A model generated the notes under the pieces. That model made no database searches. It worked only from the letters and a program-made list of their open reading frames with translations, and had not been told where the DNA came from. A stretch of 64,000 nucleotides of DNA from Pseudeuparius sepicola (taxonomy: Eukaryota; Arthropoda; Insecta; Coleoptera; Anthribidae), in assembly GCA_963920635.1 (NCBI GenBank), contig OY987298.1, positions 130,147,735 through 130,211,734 of the forward strand. Reading direction: 5' to 3'. Both the position numbers and the translations under genes were made by a program. Of the stretch, positions 32,930 to 44,967 are shown in pieces. Within the stretch, counting starts at the first letter, position 1. Each line of letters begins with the position of its first letter.

Positions 32930-32938
32930 GGGGGAAGG
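32930..32938 (+). other. Polypurine tract
   Basis: GGGGGAAGG directly precedes the 3' LTR. This is the usual primer site for plus-strand DNA synthesis. Confidence 0.85.
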
Positions 32939-33351
32939 TGTTATATCCGACCTCAAGCATCACCTTGATCATAACCTTGTTTTTACCCTTGATTCTGTTT
33001 ACTGTTGGATATTATGTTCTCATTCTCTATTGTTCAAGATGCTTACTACAAAGATATCATTTTCCATTGTATATTGTTCTAGAATGATTACTAGAACATA
33101 TCATATTCCTTTTGAGTATTGTTAAAACTTGCTTACTGCAAGAATTGCAGAATTTCATCTTCCCTTTGTCTTTATATTCTTTTCCCATGAGAACCACATC
33201 ACCTCAGCATAACAGATCTGTATAAATAGGACCTAGTAAAGTAAGAGTGTCAATTCTAGTCTTGTCTGTAGTCTAAGCCGAAACTCTGTAACTCGCGTTA
33301 CTCAAATAAAAGTTTTTTTAAAAAGTCTTCGTCTTCACGTTGCCCGTAACA
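32939..33351 (+). repeat. 3' LTR
   Basis: 413 bp, matching the 5' LTR except for about six substitutions. Followed by the TATA target duplication. Confidence 0.95.
33305..33310 (+). terminator. LTR polyadenylation signal
   Basis: AATAAA near the end of the 3' LTR, followed by a T-rich and A-rich stretch. Confidence 0.6.
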
Positions 33352-33355
33352 TATA

Positions 33356-33704
33356 TAAGCTGGATTTAAATTCTCCAAAAATTAATTTGGAATATCTCAG
33401 TAATGAAGAGTGTTCCATCTGTTAAAACCAAAAAATCTAAAGATATTATTTTCCAGAAAAAATATATAATATGTAGGTATAGTGAAAAAATTATGTCATT
33501 TTTTACGAGGATGCTCCCGCAATCACAATATAATTTACCGAAATGGGTCTAAAATAGTTCAAGCTATGACCTACTAATAAAAGTTTTTCGACTGGAAACT
33601 TGGCTTTATTGCGTTTTACACAATTATCACCAAGAACTGGCACCTTCTCCATTATTCTAGCGTTACATTTTTGAACCGATGCAGGTCTAACTACTAACTT
33701 ACAT
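33356..33704. other. No recognised feature
   Basis: AT-rich; no gene or element signature seen. Confidence 0.3.
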
Positions 33705-33735
33705 CAGTGACTATAGAACCTTTCTATAGTCACTG
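33705..33735. repeat. 14-bp perfect hairpin, back-to-back CAGTG ends
   Basis: CAGTGACTATAGAA (33705-33718), a 3-base loop, then its exact reverse complement (33722-33735). The arms look like mariner-type terminal repeats facing each other with nothing between them. The following DNA to about 34970 has no recognised gene. Confidence 0.65.
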
Positions 33736-34969
33736 CTTACATTCTGTAAGTAAGGGCACGTGAAATTAAAGTAATAAATTTTTTATATTCGGACCAGGTA
33801 AGTGCTTGACGTCTATAGGATTGACTTTTCTCAGTTTAGTTTATAACCAATCAATGCTGTTGATTAACACTAGGTATTGAGGCTAAAATATCATCAGTTT
33901 CTTCAAACTAGCAATCGGTGGAATATACTTGATAACAAGTAAAAAGTCGTTTGGCAGAGCCACTTAATCTAAAATCGTCAGCTAAAATGTTACACCTGGT
34001 TGGTTCTTTATTGTCTTTAATATATCAGCAAGTCTAGATAATCTAATTTGTGCAACTTGTTTGTATTGACTTGTTTCCAATAAAAAAAAATTGTAAACCA
34101 ACCAGCATAACTTCCAGATCAATACAATACCTAGTGTTCTCAGCATTTTCCTCAGCAAAATAGAATGGTTCATTTCCGTCATGGATTATTAGAATGAGAG
34201 AGAAAATAGTTCAAATCATGAAAAAATAAAAGCTTGTAAAACAAGCGGGGCCGCGGGATCCGATAATCCGATTTGTGACGCCACAAAATAGGTTATGTTT
34301 ATGTTCTCACAGGCTGACAGGCTTGGCATTGAGGTGCGGCCATGGCGGTAAATTTAGGGAAAAAGAAAATCCAACAGGTAGTTAGGTATATTTATTGAAC
34401 TTTAAAAATTAATCGCGGCAAAACGGGGGCGAAAAAAAATTTAAAAAAAAAATGCAGGAAGTATATCTCCCCCAATACTATCCGATGAGCAAATAAAAAA
34501 AAGTGGTGTATGAGTCCATTGCATTTACCTAGTGGATTTCCGAAAGACCTAGTTGGGTTTTATTGCATGAAACAAAAATATTCCTGTATATATGGATGGA
34601 TATATTCCCTACAAATTAGTAGGTACGTAGGTCTAATATTGTTAAAGGAGAATTGTGCTCAGCAAGATGGAGTTATTGGGTGGTTCTCTATAGAGAAAAT
34701 GATAAAATGCAATGAAGTTATTTCTTCTTATAAACGCGTCTACAGGTAGATTGCCGTTAACTTTTGCTTTATAGAATGACCCAGTCAAACGAGGTCACAT
34801 ACACAATATGGACTTAAGGCGAAGACCCTGCGTTTTTCTAAAATCACTTATAGGTATTGAAAAAACCTAGAAAATAAAATAGCTATTCTTCCCCGACGTC
34901 ATAAGTTTTGCACAGGCTACTTGGCCCGAATAATAAAGCGTCACCGTGGGACCCGATTTTATTTCAAGA

Positions 34970-35090
34970 CATTACAAAACGGCAACTCCTTTTGTGAATA
35001 GGCGAGGGCGGGAGTTATGCAGAGGCGCTCGCACACCAGGCGCGACCTACTTCCCAAGTTTTTCTCACATATTAATCAAACGTGATTTAT
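34970..35090 (+). repeat. Dispersed repeat shared with about 9430-9570
   Basis: Same order of words as the earlier copy, including ATAGGCGAGGGCGG and CGCACACCAGGC. Same orientation. Confidence 0.6.
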
Positions 35091-35305
35091 ATAAGAGCGG
35101 TGGAGTTGGAAGTTTTAATAAAAAGAGAGTTCGTTTCATCGGGTATATTCTAATAAAATTCGGGAAGCGTGGTACCTACTGGATTTTCTACTCTGAGCCG
35201 TCAATAAATTATAAATTATGCGACTTGGAAACAACTATTTTCGGTATAAAATATCAATATCTAATGGATTGCATTGTGACATGATAACATATTGAATCGA
35301 TCCAA

Positions 35306-35353
35306 GGTTGTCTATGATTGTCTATTCTACGGGTTGTCTATGATTGTCTATTC
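35306..35353 (+). repeat. 22-bp tandem duplication
   Basis: GGTTGTCTATGATTGTCTAT plus two bases occurs at 35306 and 35332, 26 bases apart. Each unit itself contains the word TTGTCTAT twice. Bases 35354-35889 hold nothing recognised. Confidence 0.75.
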
Positions 35354-35889
35354 ATCGGCCGGTTATACAACCCAGTACAGTTTGTAGGTCTATAGGAAGA
35401 AAATATGGAAAGATTATAATCTTAGAGTAAGTTACAAGTATAGCAGTAGGGGAAAATGCATAGACATTAGATATAAAACAACAGACAGAGCAATTCATTC
35501 TAAATTACCAAATATTACACGCCAAGGGGAGGTGACATTATGGAAATTCCAACCTATAGGTACCTGTGAAATGATATTATTAATCGTAGAGTTGTACTAA
35601 AATTAGATATACGAGTAAACTCTCCATACTCTCCTCCATAATCGATAGGTACCTATATTCATTCACATTAAGATTTTTTACTTCTTGCACGTAAATTAAA
35701 GCTTCAACATTATGTATAGCCGAAATTTCCACAATTTTCTGCAAAATACGTTCATTAGAATATAACCATTAAAAATGTAACAAACTAACTTGAAAAACAC
35801 CGATTCAGAGTAATATTTCGCGCGAATACAAAACTAAAACAAAACGTTGCTAAAAGTTTGTCAAGCAAGGTCAAAGCGCAAAGTAACCC

Positions 35890-36376
35890 GAATCTTATTT
35901 GAGTGGTTAGAGTCAAATTTTTTAAGGAGTCCTTACTAAGGCTGTCAACTGGTAATTTCGACATCCTAAGTTGGCATCAATGTAGCAAAAAAATACAACC
36001 GGGTCAGAAGTTCAGGTCAGTAACGAGCCCATTTGCACAATGAGTAACTACTAATAACACCAAAAATAACAAAAACAAGAACAACCCAGATAATGGTAAA
36101 ACTCACGAAACGTACAAAACCCGCTAATATTTTCATTGCCGAATGTGTGAACCAGTTTGAACGATCCGGAAAACTTTCACTGTCACTTTGACACACTGAA
36201 GCTAAATTTGCCTGAGTCCGCACATAGACGCTGTCGAAAGAGTGACGTCATTAACTGACTGCGACGCATATATGCCTAATGTTATTTCTATCCATGGACA
36301 ACAGAAAATTTCTAGGGATTTTGTGAAGAATTGTCATCTGACAAAATCCGGATTTCTTACAGCTATCGGGGTATAA
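35890..36376 (-). repeat. Dispersed repeat, minus copy, with conserved small frame
   Basis: This block matches 47680-48310 in the opposite orientation from about 36376 down to 35930. Within it a minus frame at 36017-36223 (68 codons) encodes a basic start, a hydrophobic segment and a Ser-Leu-Cys-Lys-Trp-Ala-Arg-Tyr end. The second copy encodes the same C-terminus with a 4-residue in-frame gap. It may be a transposon arm or an unrecognised small protein. Two TGACGTCA sites lie nearby (36243, 36425). Confidence 0.65.
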
Positions 36377-36380
36377 ACAA

Positions 36381-38005
36381 ATTTTAAATCATTTCACATG
36401 TGAAAAATTATGTTATCGATGTGATGACGTCATAGTGGTTGCTATGGTTGGTCTGTAACCATATACAAAGCTACTATGGCTCTTCCAACGTCACCAGAAC
36501 CAGAATAGGAAAAATGATGCCCAACTGCTTTTTTTCAATTAAAAAAATATTTTCTGAATGGTGCCTCGTTTCGTAATGGAAACTCTTGATATGTTTTATC
36601 ACATTTTATATTAAATAATTTTGTCACTTCTTAAAAACGTAGAAATATTATTTTCATAGTAGCGGAATAATAATTTATAAAAAGTGGATTTTAAATCGTA
36701 TCATGTATGATATTCTATTTTGTAAGAAAATACTAGGAAATATTTGCAGTAGCAACGTTATTTGGGTCACATCCGTGAAAAAATAATTACGAATCTTTCC
36801 GCGTGTCTCTCTGGCTTTTTCTTTTCACTAGCCCTAGGGATCAAATCTTTTGACGCCAGGACCATTGTTCCGAACGCGACGATACGTGCTTTGTTTTCCG
36901 TATCTAGTGCGCACGAAAAAAGACACCGAAACTCCCGTTGCAAGTTTGAAAGTGACGGAACTTTTGTTTCTGGTAGTAAGCATTCGGGCAAAAAAAAAAA
37001 CGGGTTGGTTGAAGTTATCAACTAAGGTAAGTTATTTTCTATGCAAGCAAAGAATTTTAAATTGGTTAAGAGGAGTGCAAAATTAAACACAAAAATTTCG
37101 GTCATGTTCTTCTCGAAAACGGCTTCACGTTATGTTATGATATATGTTTCCCTCCCAAATAGATCATGCGTGTTTACATTGACGCCACCTGACATTTCTG
37201 GTAGCCTTTAGGAAGATACTGACACTATTGTGCAAATTAGGGAAATGTAGTTTAGTAATACATCTAGAGATGGCGCAGAAAATGCTTAGCACACCTGTTC
37301 TTATTCCTTTATAGGGCAGAACCGTTAACTGACTGACGACTGCTCACGGCTGTCTTGTTTAACAGTTCTCTGGCTCACCATGCGCTTCCCGGAGACAAAA
37401 TACAATGCAAAATACATTGTTGACCATAGGCGCCATCTACTTTCCAGGACATGAAACTATAGCCGTGAGAAGTCTTATTAATATGTCAGTCAACGGCAGA
37501 ACTCTGGGGGTAATTTAATTTAACATATTGGCTTCAAATATACTTACTTACACATTAGACAGGGGTCCGTTTTAGATAATATCGTGTGAAAATAGTTCAT
37601 TTTTGCTTTATTTTGTGTGTAATTGTTATTTTTATTTTATTTGTTAGTAAAATTATACATAAACGTGAACTCTTCTATATTTCTAACAAAAAAAACCTAT
37701 TTGGTGCAATGTAGCCCATATTTTAAGTATAAACGCAATAATTAAGACCGGTGATAGGGAACGAAACAGTAAAACATTTTCTAAATTGAAAATATGTTTT
37801 TTTGTCCACCTGTGGAAATGAATGAACTACTAGAATGTATGGTTTATACAAAAGAGAAAAGAGAAAACATTATTTGTAGTAGAAAAAGTAAACATAGTTT
37901 TATAAAAGACTCAAAACAGAATTATTTTATTTTAGTTACATTATAAAATGCAAAATATATGACAAGGAGATATTTATTTCTTGAATTTTCTGTACCTATA
38001 CCCTA
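36381..38005. other. No recognised gene; GC-richer patch with splice donor
   Basis: Bases about 36760-37026 are less AT-rich, are open on both strands and end in a consensus donor, AAG|GTAAGT, at 37026/37027. This could be an untranslated first exon. I see no coding family and no partner exon. Nothing is recognised from 37030 to 38005. Confidence 0.3.
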
Positions 38006-38007
38006 AA

Positions 38008-38954
38008 CAGTGTGGATAGAAATTGTGGAATATTGCTTATATTTCTTAAAATATTCCTGATATCAAAAACTTGTTTTAATAAAAGTGTTAGGGGAAATTA
38101 TTTCCCGTTTAGTGATATCAAGCAATCTTTCGTAGCAAAAAAATGTGGTTGCCATGGTAACCGATTTAATTTTTTAAATGGCACCATATACTTTCTTTGG
38201 TGAAAATTAATACATTGGAACTTTCTGAATATGATACAATAAAATTTTAATGGGGTCGCATAAGAAAAAATACAAAAAAAATATGTTTCCTATTATGCTA
38301 CTGACAATGTTTATGAAAATAATTATTAACATCAAGTTAGCCATGCCAAAATCAGAAAAATGCGAAACTGTCACTAGCTGTGTAGCTGTGTACATTGTTA
38401 CACTAAACGTACTTTTTTACTCAATTTTTTGTGTACTTAAGTACTTAGTATGTTAACCTGTACTCTTTCCGTTTCACTTAATTCAAGCGCCATTATAACT
38501 TACTAAGTACTTACGTACACAGAAAATTGAGTAAAAAAGTACGTTTACTGTAACAATGCACACAATTACAAACAACTGACATCTAGTGACAGTTTCGCAT
38601 TGTTCTGATTTTGGCATGGCTAACTTGATGTTAATAAATTATTTTGATAAACATTGTCAATAGCATAATAGAAAACTTCATTTTTTGTATTTTTTTCTTA
38701 TGCGACCCCATTAAAATTGTATTGTATCGTACTCAGAAAGTACCAATGTATTAATTTTCACCAAAAAAACGTATGGTCACATTTAAAGAAATTAAGTCGG
38801 TTACAACGGCAACCACATTTTTTGTGCTACGAAAGATTGCTTGATATCACTAAACGGCAAATAATTTTCCCTAACACTTTTATTAAAACATGTTTTTAAT
38901 ATAAGGAATATTTTAAGAAATATAAGCAATATTCCACAATTTCTATCCACACTG
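38008..38954. mobile_element. Long palindromic MITE with CAGTGTGGATAG ends
   Basis: Starts CAGTGTGGATAGAAATTG and ends with its reverse complement. The halves (about 38008-38452 and 38512-38954) pair over about 440 bp at high identity, with small indels, around a roughly 60-bp centre. TA follows the right end; the left flank is AA, perhaps a mutated TA. A transcript would be one of the longest hairpins in the window. No transposase frame is present. Confidence 0.85.
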
Positions 38955-39244
38955 TATAAATATTCATTTTCCAAGTTTAGCGACTAAAGTACCAGACAAA
39001 ATAAAAAAAACCGTATACTTTACTGCGACTTATTGTACGCACCAGTTTTTGGAAGAAATTATCTTAGCTCCATACAATTCACAAGTGTTGTAGTAGTTAC
39101 GATAAATGTTTACTATGGTATATTTTTATTTATTTATTTATTACTATGTTATATAACTATCTGATAGCACTACAAGTAGTTTGGTGTTATTTCAAACCCC
39201 ATTCTAACTTAAAAATGCAGTTTTTGCAATTTCTTCGTAAAATA

Positions 39245-39743
39245 CAGTGTGTCCCAATTTGATACTGGACACCTCAGAAATATATGAAGGGCAAGGACAA
39301 CAAATGGTCTTTATTTTTTATTGGTAGTACTAAGGGAGAGTATCTCATAAGCGGTGGTATTTGGGTAGGGTAATTATTTCATGGAAAGCTCCAGAAAGGA
39401 TACATTTCTAAGAAAAAAGTGGGAGAAAAAAGTGAAAAAGCTAAAAATCAAAGTAGGCCTAGACTTTTGAAATTTTGCAATTCTACTCAGTTTCTCATTC
39501 TGAACAAGTTTTATTAATAACATTTTGTCGTAAAAAATCCCTAATAGGGTTTCTTGAAAATTAGCTATTTTAAAAATTCATAGCAGTCCATGAAATAATT
39601 ACCCCATCCAAATACCACCGCCTATGAGATATCTACTCTCACTTGGGACTACCAATAAAAAATAGAGATCGTTTGTTTTCCTTGTCCTTCATATTATGAG
39701 GTATCCATATGAGGTATCCAGTATATCAAATTGGAACACACTG
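39245..39743. mobile_element. MITE with CAGTGTGTCCCAATTTG ends, TA target
   Basis: Left end CAGTGTGTCCCAATTTGATA and the inverted right end are flanked by TA (39243-39244, 39744-39745). The arms are each about 170 bp and the centre about 150 bp. Non-coding. Confidence 0.85.
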
Positions 39744-39745
39744 TA

Positions 39746-41888
39746 TAAGTAATCATCGTAAAGGGCGGTACTAGTTTCATTTATACTACGTAATTAGTTT
39801 GTACTTACGTTTTACTTAATAATTTTCACTAAAAATATTTCAAAATTAAAAGAAGAACCAAAACACTATACTTTCATTATTTAGTGGCATTACAAATTGC
39901 AATTTTATTAGCAGTACACATACGTACCATATTTTGGTCACTAGTAGGAAGATAGGACTAAGAGTTAATGTGGTACAAACACAGACCATAAGCTACTTTT
40001 ATACATTGAAGCTACATTTTGGAATGCACTACCCAGAACCATATGACAATTTAATTAAAAAGTGGTATAAATGTGTACCAAACACCTATCAAGGATTTTA
40101 AGGTCGTCACAGCTCACTGTTCTTGGGTCTAGTAATTTTAGCCAGAAAGCAACTCATAATATAATTTGATTAAATTTGCTAGGCAACGAGGGCCTACCAA
40201 TCATTTTAATTGCAACGTTTTTTTTCCTTCGTCAAAGATATTTCTGTAAGAACCTACGAGGGCACTTGATTGCAAAGATCATTTGCTTTCAAAGTGTTAG
40301 GGAAAATATGTAGAAATAAGTAGGTATATCTAACTCATGTTGAACCTATCTGTCGGACACTACCCAAGGAGTAAAACGAGAATTTCGATGAGAAACTTTA
40401 AGTCAAACCAGGTTTCAGGTTCAGGTTAGGTACGTGCAGATATTTTCGACGGTAATTTATTACTTGTACATGCAAGAACTCCAGACAGTTTGCTTGCATT
40501 GTTTTATGATACTTCGGTAACTTGGAGTACGAGTTTCCAGAATGTGGTAGGTATCACTGCTTTAGGATGTTATTTATAGGTATGTATTATTGGTACAAAC
40601 TTGCAAATGCAGGCGCCAAACATTTTTTATTTTACAAATCGGCCGCAAGTAAATAATGTCGAAATACGAAAATAAAGTTAACGCAGATTGGTCAACCTCG
40701 ATTTTTGAGAAGGATAAAGTTGCAAATTTAACATCTGATTTGAACTAGGACGATTCGATTTCCGTATATTCGTACAGATAAAATCAATTTGGAAAAACAC
40801 ACACATATACTGTAAGATTTAAACATATCGTTGCAAAGCGTATATGGAGTAGACGCAAGTTTGGTCTTCGTTTTACCATTTTACATGGAGCTCGTTAAAT
40901 TAAATTATCTTAGAGATTTGAAGTTTCTAATTGTCGTGATTGTGTCCAGATTATACCGATACAAAATGCAAACGCACTTTCTCAATATAGAAAACTTTAA
41001 TTATTCATGAACAGAAAATAGAACTTCGAAGTTTCCTGCAACTTCCAAATTAATTAAAAAGCCGTTAGAATTTTTAAGGGAAACTTGGCGAAATTTCTCT
41101 AAAGCGTTTCTTTTAATGAAAAGCTCTTCGAAGATAATTATTCTAATGTTAAATTAAAAGTAAGCAAACTTTTAGATAGCTATAAAGTTTTCGCTCAACT
41201 TATTCGTTCAGTCGTAATTTTTTCAAATTCGTTAACAATTTATTTGCAGGGAAGTTCCTTGCAAGCTAAATTGATTGGGGTTTGGGATGCCATTCGTCAT
41301 TATTTCACAGCGGTACCTATCAACGATATATATGAATAGATGACTCACGCTAATACAAATAACACTGTTTTGTTTTGCTTCTACATTAGCACACTGACAT
41401 TTCTTAAATTCAGTCTTTCCTATTTTGTAATGCGTAATAAATAGTTTTTTAATAGATTTGTATATTATCGTACCTATGCTTTGAGATAGTTATATTTACA
41501 AAATAACCTAAATCGTATAAAAAAACTGGAAACATTGAATGTGCAATGTGTAACAACAACATCTTTTTAAAATCATGAAACAAAACAAGTTGCCTTTGGT
41601 AATGTATCTATCTAGACCTATATATCGTTGTACCCATAAACATAAAGGCTGTATGTTGGTTATATTTACAACAACCTGCTGTCAAAAGAATCTATGGGAC
41701 AAATACAAAAACGAGCGTATTTTCTCAATTTTTTCGTATTGAAATATTTAAAAAATAGTACGACTATGAGCAGTTATAGCAACTGATAATGCAATAACGC
41801 ATTCATGTTTTTTACATTAAAAAAATCATTGCAGAATTATTTAAAATTCAAACGAAAAACCTTCCTAATTCAATAGGTATTTGTTATT
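39746..41888. other. 2.1 kb without a recognised feature
   Basis: AT-rich; no long frames and no element ends that I could pair. Confidence 0.35.
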
Positions 41889-42124
41889 CAGTGCTGGACA
41901 AGTTTTGTTTGATTTTAAACATTTTATCATGTTGAACATGAAACGATATTACGTACTATTGGCATATTAGAGGCTAGAATTTCACAAGATGTCGCAGAAA
42001 CTCGTAATACATCCAAGAATGTTATTAAAGAAACAGGAGACGTCAGAGAACGGCAAGCGGGCCGTACTTCCCCAATTCAGGATACATTTCTAAGATTGCT
42101 AGCCTTGCGAGAGCTCAGTCAGTA

Positions 42125-43402
42125 GGGGAGACCGGGTATGGTTGTCCCACGGGTTGGTTGTCACAGCGGCCATAACAGAAAACTGAACAAACGAATGAGG
42201 TTATGACCGGCGTCAAAGGTGCGCGAGGGCAACACCTCCCTCCCTACTTCACTTCAGTCCGGTCTGAAATGCCGTGACGGAGACATGTGCCTTCGTTGTT
42301 TTCACATAGCGAAAGTAATTTTTTGTGCATCTGTGTCGAGTCTCATAAGTAACATTAAATTTTGCATGATAGTATATCTTTTCGTGTATTTATGATGTTA
42401 AATATGTGTTTCATGATATCGTTATATGGTTTTTCAAATAAACATTGATTCACATTTATTTTTGGAGGTTAGTTTCTAAAAGGTGTTTTGGGGCAGGTTG
42501 TCTCAGATTGACTGGGACTGGTAGTCACATATGACAACCAACCTCATGCATGTGTGCTGTCTTTTTTTTTGTTGGCAATTCTAACAGACACACCGGAAAA
42601 TACCTATTTCACAGAATAAATTACTCTGTGCCTATTTGGAATAGAAAAAAAGGAACAAGAAGCGAAGAAGAAGAAAATAGGTACCGTAAGGTGAGAACAA
42701 GGAAAAGAAAAAGGCTACTTTAGGAAAGAAAATTAAAAAGAAAGCAGTTGACAACGACGAAGACGAGGAAGAGAATGAAGAGTTTGTTTGGTCTGCTTGT
42801 CTCCATACTCTGCAAGCAAGTCTAGGGAAGTCTGGATTTAGTGCTAGGATTGCAAATTATGGGCTCACGAAGCATGCTCACCTGAGCTACCTTTGCCAAA
42901 ATTATGATTCTGAATATTCAGATTGGCTAAATATAATTTCGTTAGGTTAGGTATTTTTAATTAAAAAATATTGCGACCAAAGATATTACTGACTAACTAT
43001 AATTATTATATTTTTGTTATTTTCTTTACCAGAATTCTAAGTTCCTTGCTCGCTTAAAGCGAATTTTGGTTATTATTATTTTTTTATTCTAAATACTATA
43101 AATAAAAATACTCATTTGTTTTAAATAGGTGTTTCTTATATATTCCTCCACTTAATTTACTATGTGACTACCTACCCCAGACATTGTGACAACCATCGCT
43201 GACACGGGGTTAAAAGTCACACTTCTCTTTTATCATAAAAAAATTAATATTTCCTCAATATATAATGTTAGAGAAAAAGTCTTTATTCCTTTTCAAACTA
43301 GAATACACTGTTCATTGATGTATAAATATCATTGCTAAACTAAGAACATGGGCACTAAAAGTGCAAAGGAAAAAAAATGTGATTTCCAACCCCGGTCTCC
43401 GC
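42125..43402 (+). mobile_element. Pogo-like element (family B) inserted in the Tc1 gene
   Basis: The left end GGGGAGACCGGGTATGG and right end (inward) GCGGAGACCGGGG are flanked by TA (42123-42124, 43403-43404). Subterminal GGTTGTCAC/TGTGACAACC words occur at both ends. The interior keeps only decayed coding pieces. The termini are almost those of the intact element at 52023, so this is a dead relative. The Tc1 sequence continues on the far side, which fixes the insertion order. Confidence 0.75.
42660..42895 (+). pseudogene. C-terminal PHD-like finger remnant of a pogo transposase
   Basis: A Lys/Arg-rich stretch and an Asp/Glu run (about 42750-42780) are followed at about 42833-42877 by Trp-Ile-stop-Cys-stop-Asp-Cys-Lys-Leu-Trp-Ala-His-Glu-Ala-Cys. 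This matches the zinc-finger core at the end of the transposase at 52486 (Trp-Ile-Gln-Cys...Cys-Lys-Gln-Trp-Ser-His-Thr-Val-Cys). Two stops lie inside. It shows that the finger was an ancestral part of this family and not unique to one copy. Confidence 0.6.
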
Positions 43403-44166
43403 TATCACTGAGTTGCAATTGGTTATTCAGCTGCACAATACACACAATGTACGTGCACGGGTTAGTGACCAAACTGTCTAAAACAGGCTCCATGAATATC
43501 ACGTTAATGCCCCCCCGGCCTGTAAGAGTTCCAGCATTATCACGAGGAAATGGCACAACCAGTTTGGGTACAAGAACATTTAAATTGGCACCAACAGGAA
43601 TGGACTTTGTCGAGCCCCGATTTGAACTTCGGCCAGATTCAAGGTGACATCGCGTGGAGGCGTCCTGGAAATGCAGAACGCATTGCAGCTGTTCGAGCGG
43701 TTCACAGAGGAGGTAGGATCATGGTATGGGGCGGTATCAACAACGGCGGAAGAACTAATCTCGTTTGGTTGGAGCGGCATCTGAATCTCAATGAATATCA
43801 AAACGTTTATTATTCGGCCTATTATTGTTGTTCTGTATGCTGAATTGGACCAAAATTTCAACTAACGCACGACAATGCGCGTCCCCATGCAGCAAGTGTC
43901 GTGCGCGAATTTCTGCAGGACCATGAAATTAATGTTTTGACATGGCCTTCTCAATCCTCTGACCTTAATCCCATCGAGCACTTATAAGATATGCTCGGAA
44001 GAAGACTTTTGGTGTAAAATAATTCGAACTGACGAACAACTATTCGAGTGCCTTTCACATGAATGGAACGTAATCGAAAAACATGACATTGACAACCTAA
44101 TTCTGAGTATGCCTCGTAGATGTAGAGCGTTTGTTAACAGTAGTGGTGGCAATCATCTGTATTAGT

Positions 44167-44617
44167 TATTATTTAATATTGCTCTGTATTAATTATTCAT
44201 ATTTAATGGTGCTTTATTGTTGTTAATTATGTGTTGCAATTTTTTTTCTGGAAACTATATATAAATTTTAAGAATTTTTTAAATTATTTTGTGAATTTTG
44301 ACACAGATAAGTCTATTTATAGGACAGCTATAATATAAAAAAATAAGACAGGAAATTGTGCTTTAATTCATAATTTTTATCCTTGAGGGAAGAATATTGC
44401 CCTAGAATTGAGAATTGAGAACTTTTCAGTTACTTTTTGCTTTGCTACCTTTCTCTCAAGAAACAAATTTATTTCTTATAAGTAACTCGCAATTAGGTCG
44501 GAGAAACTGGCTTACTTCTTTTATTCTATACTAAAAGACATATAATAATTGTTTGCTTATGATACTGAATATTTCAGTACCTGTAAATTTTTAGCTACAC
44601 GGATATATTATGTTCTT
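44167..44617. other. No recognised feature
   Basis: AT-rich; probably the 3' part of the Tc1 copy and its flank. No matching Tc1 right end was found. Confidence 0.3.
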
Positions 44618-44675
44618 TATAGGTTTGTTTCAAAGAAGCCTTATTACGTCCCAAAAATATATTATTTTAAAAAAG

Positions 44676-44718
44676 TGTGACCGGTTTCGTGAACCACAAT
44701 GTTCACATCCTCAGACAA
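44676..44718 (-). ncRNA. Hammerhead ribozyme motif in left pLTR (minus)
   Basis: On the minus strand: CTGAGGA, a 6-bp stem II (GTGAAC/GTTCAC), GAAA, then a CCGG stem III and TC at the cleavage position. This is the inverted copy of the motif at 46483. Stem I is shorter here (TGT/ACA). Confidence 0.7.
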
Positions 44719-44967
44719 GCAAACACTAGAAAAACGGATCATTAAGAAGGAACACCTAATAATTTTTAAAAAATCTACAAATTACCTTTTGTTACACTAA
44801 CGAGATTTGTCAAACACATTAAAATTTTGTTAAAAACATCTTTAAAGTTACATCAGCCTTCCACAAAAATAAGATCATTTCAACTTTGGTCGATCACATT
44901 TCTCATTATTAACCTACAAAAATATAAAACTCATGCTGTCAGGAACTAAACCCGTGGCGCCATTTCT

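Larger units (their letters stand above)
27395..33351 (+). mobile_element. Ty3/gypsy errantivirus-like LTR retrotransposon carrying a macrodomain
   Basis: This 5,957-bp element has two 413-bp LTRs that start TGTTATATCC and end CCGTAACA, and a 4-bp target duplication TATA at 27391-27394 and 33352-33355. Order on plus: LTR, tRNA-Leu primer site, leader, gag, protease, reverse transcriptase fragment, integrase fused to a macrodomain, env-like ORF, polypurine tract, LTR. TATA targets and an env-type third ORF are typical of insect errantiviruses. Reverse transcriptase core and RNase H are deleted and the pol frame is broken in several places, so this copy cannot move by itself. The LTRs differ at about six positions by eye (about 1.5%), so insertion was recent. 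Confidence 0.95.
41889..44166 (+). pseudogene. Tc1-type transposase, split by an inserted element
   Basis: CAGTGCTGGACAAG at 41889 looks like a Tc1 terminus. From about 41942 a frame encodes the helix-turn-helix region (Glu-Thr-Gly-Asp-Val-X-Glu-Arg-Gln-Ala-Gly-Arg). A pogo-like element interrupts it at 42125-43402. Beyond, pieces in changing frames give the second helix-turn-helix (Val-Ser-Asp-Gln-Thr-Val), the region around the first catalytic position (Asp appears to be Val), a Met-Val-Trp-Gly-Gly-Ile box, His-Asp-Asn-Ala-Arg-Pro-His with the second Asp, and Asp-Leu-Asn-Pro-Ile-Glu-His. Several stops and shifts are present. The transposase normally cuts and pastes at TA. Dead copy. Confidence 0.8.

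Noticed and set aside
37800..39750. microRNA clusters
   Set aside because: The long hairpins are explained by transposon palindromes with TA-type ends; no short isolated precursor-like hairpin is supported.
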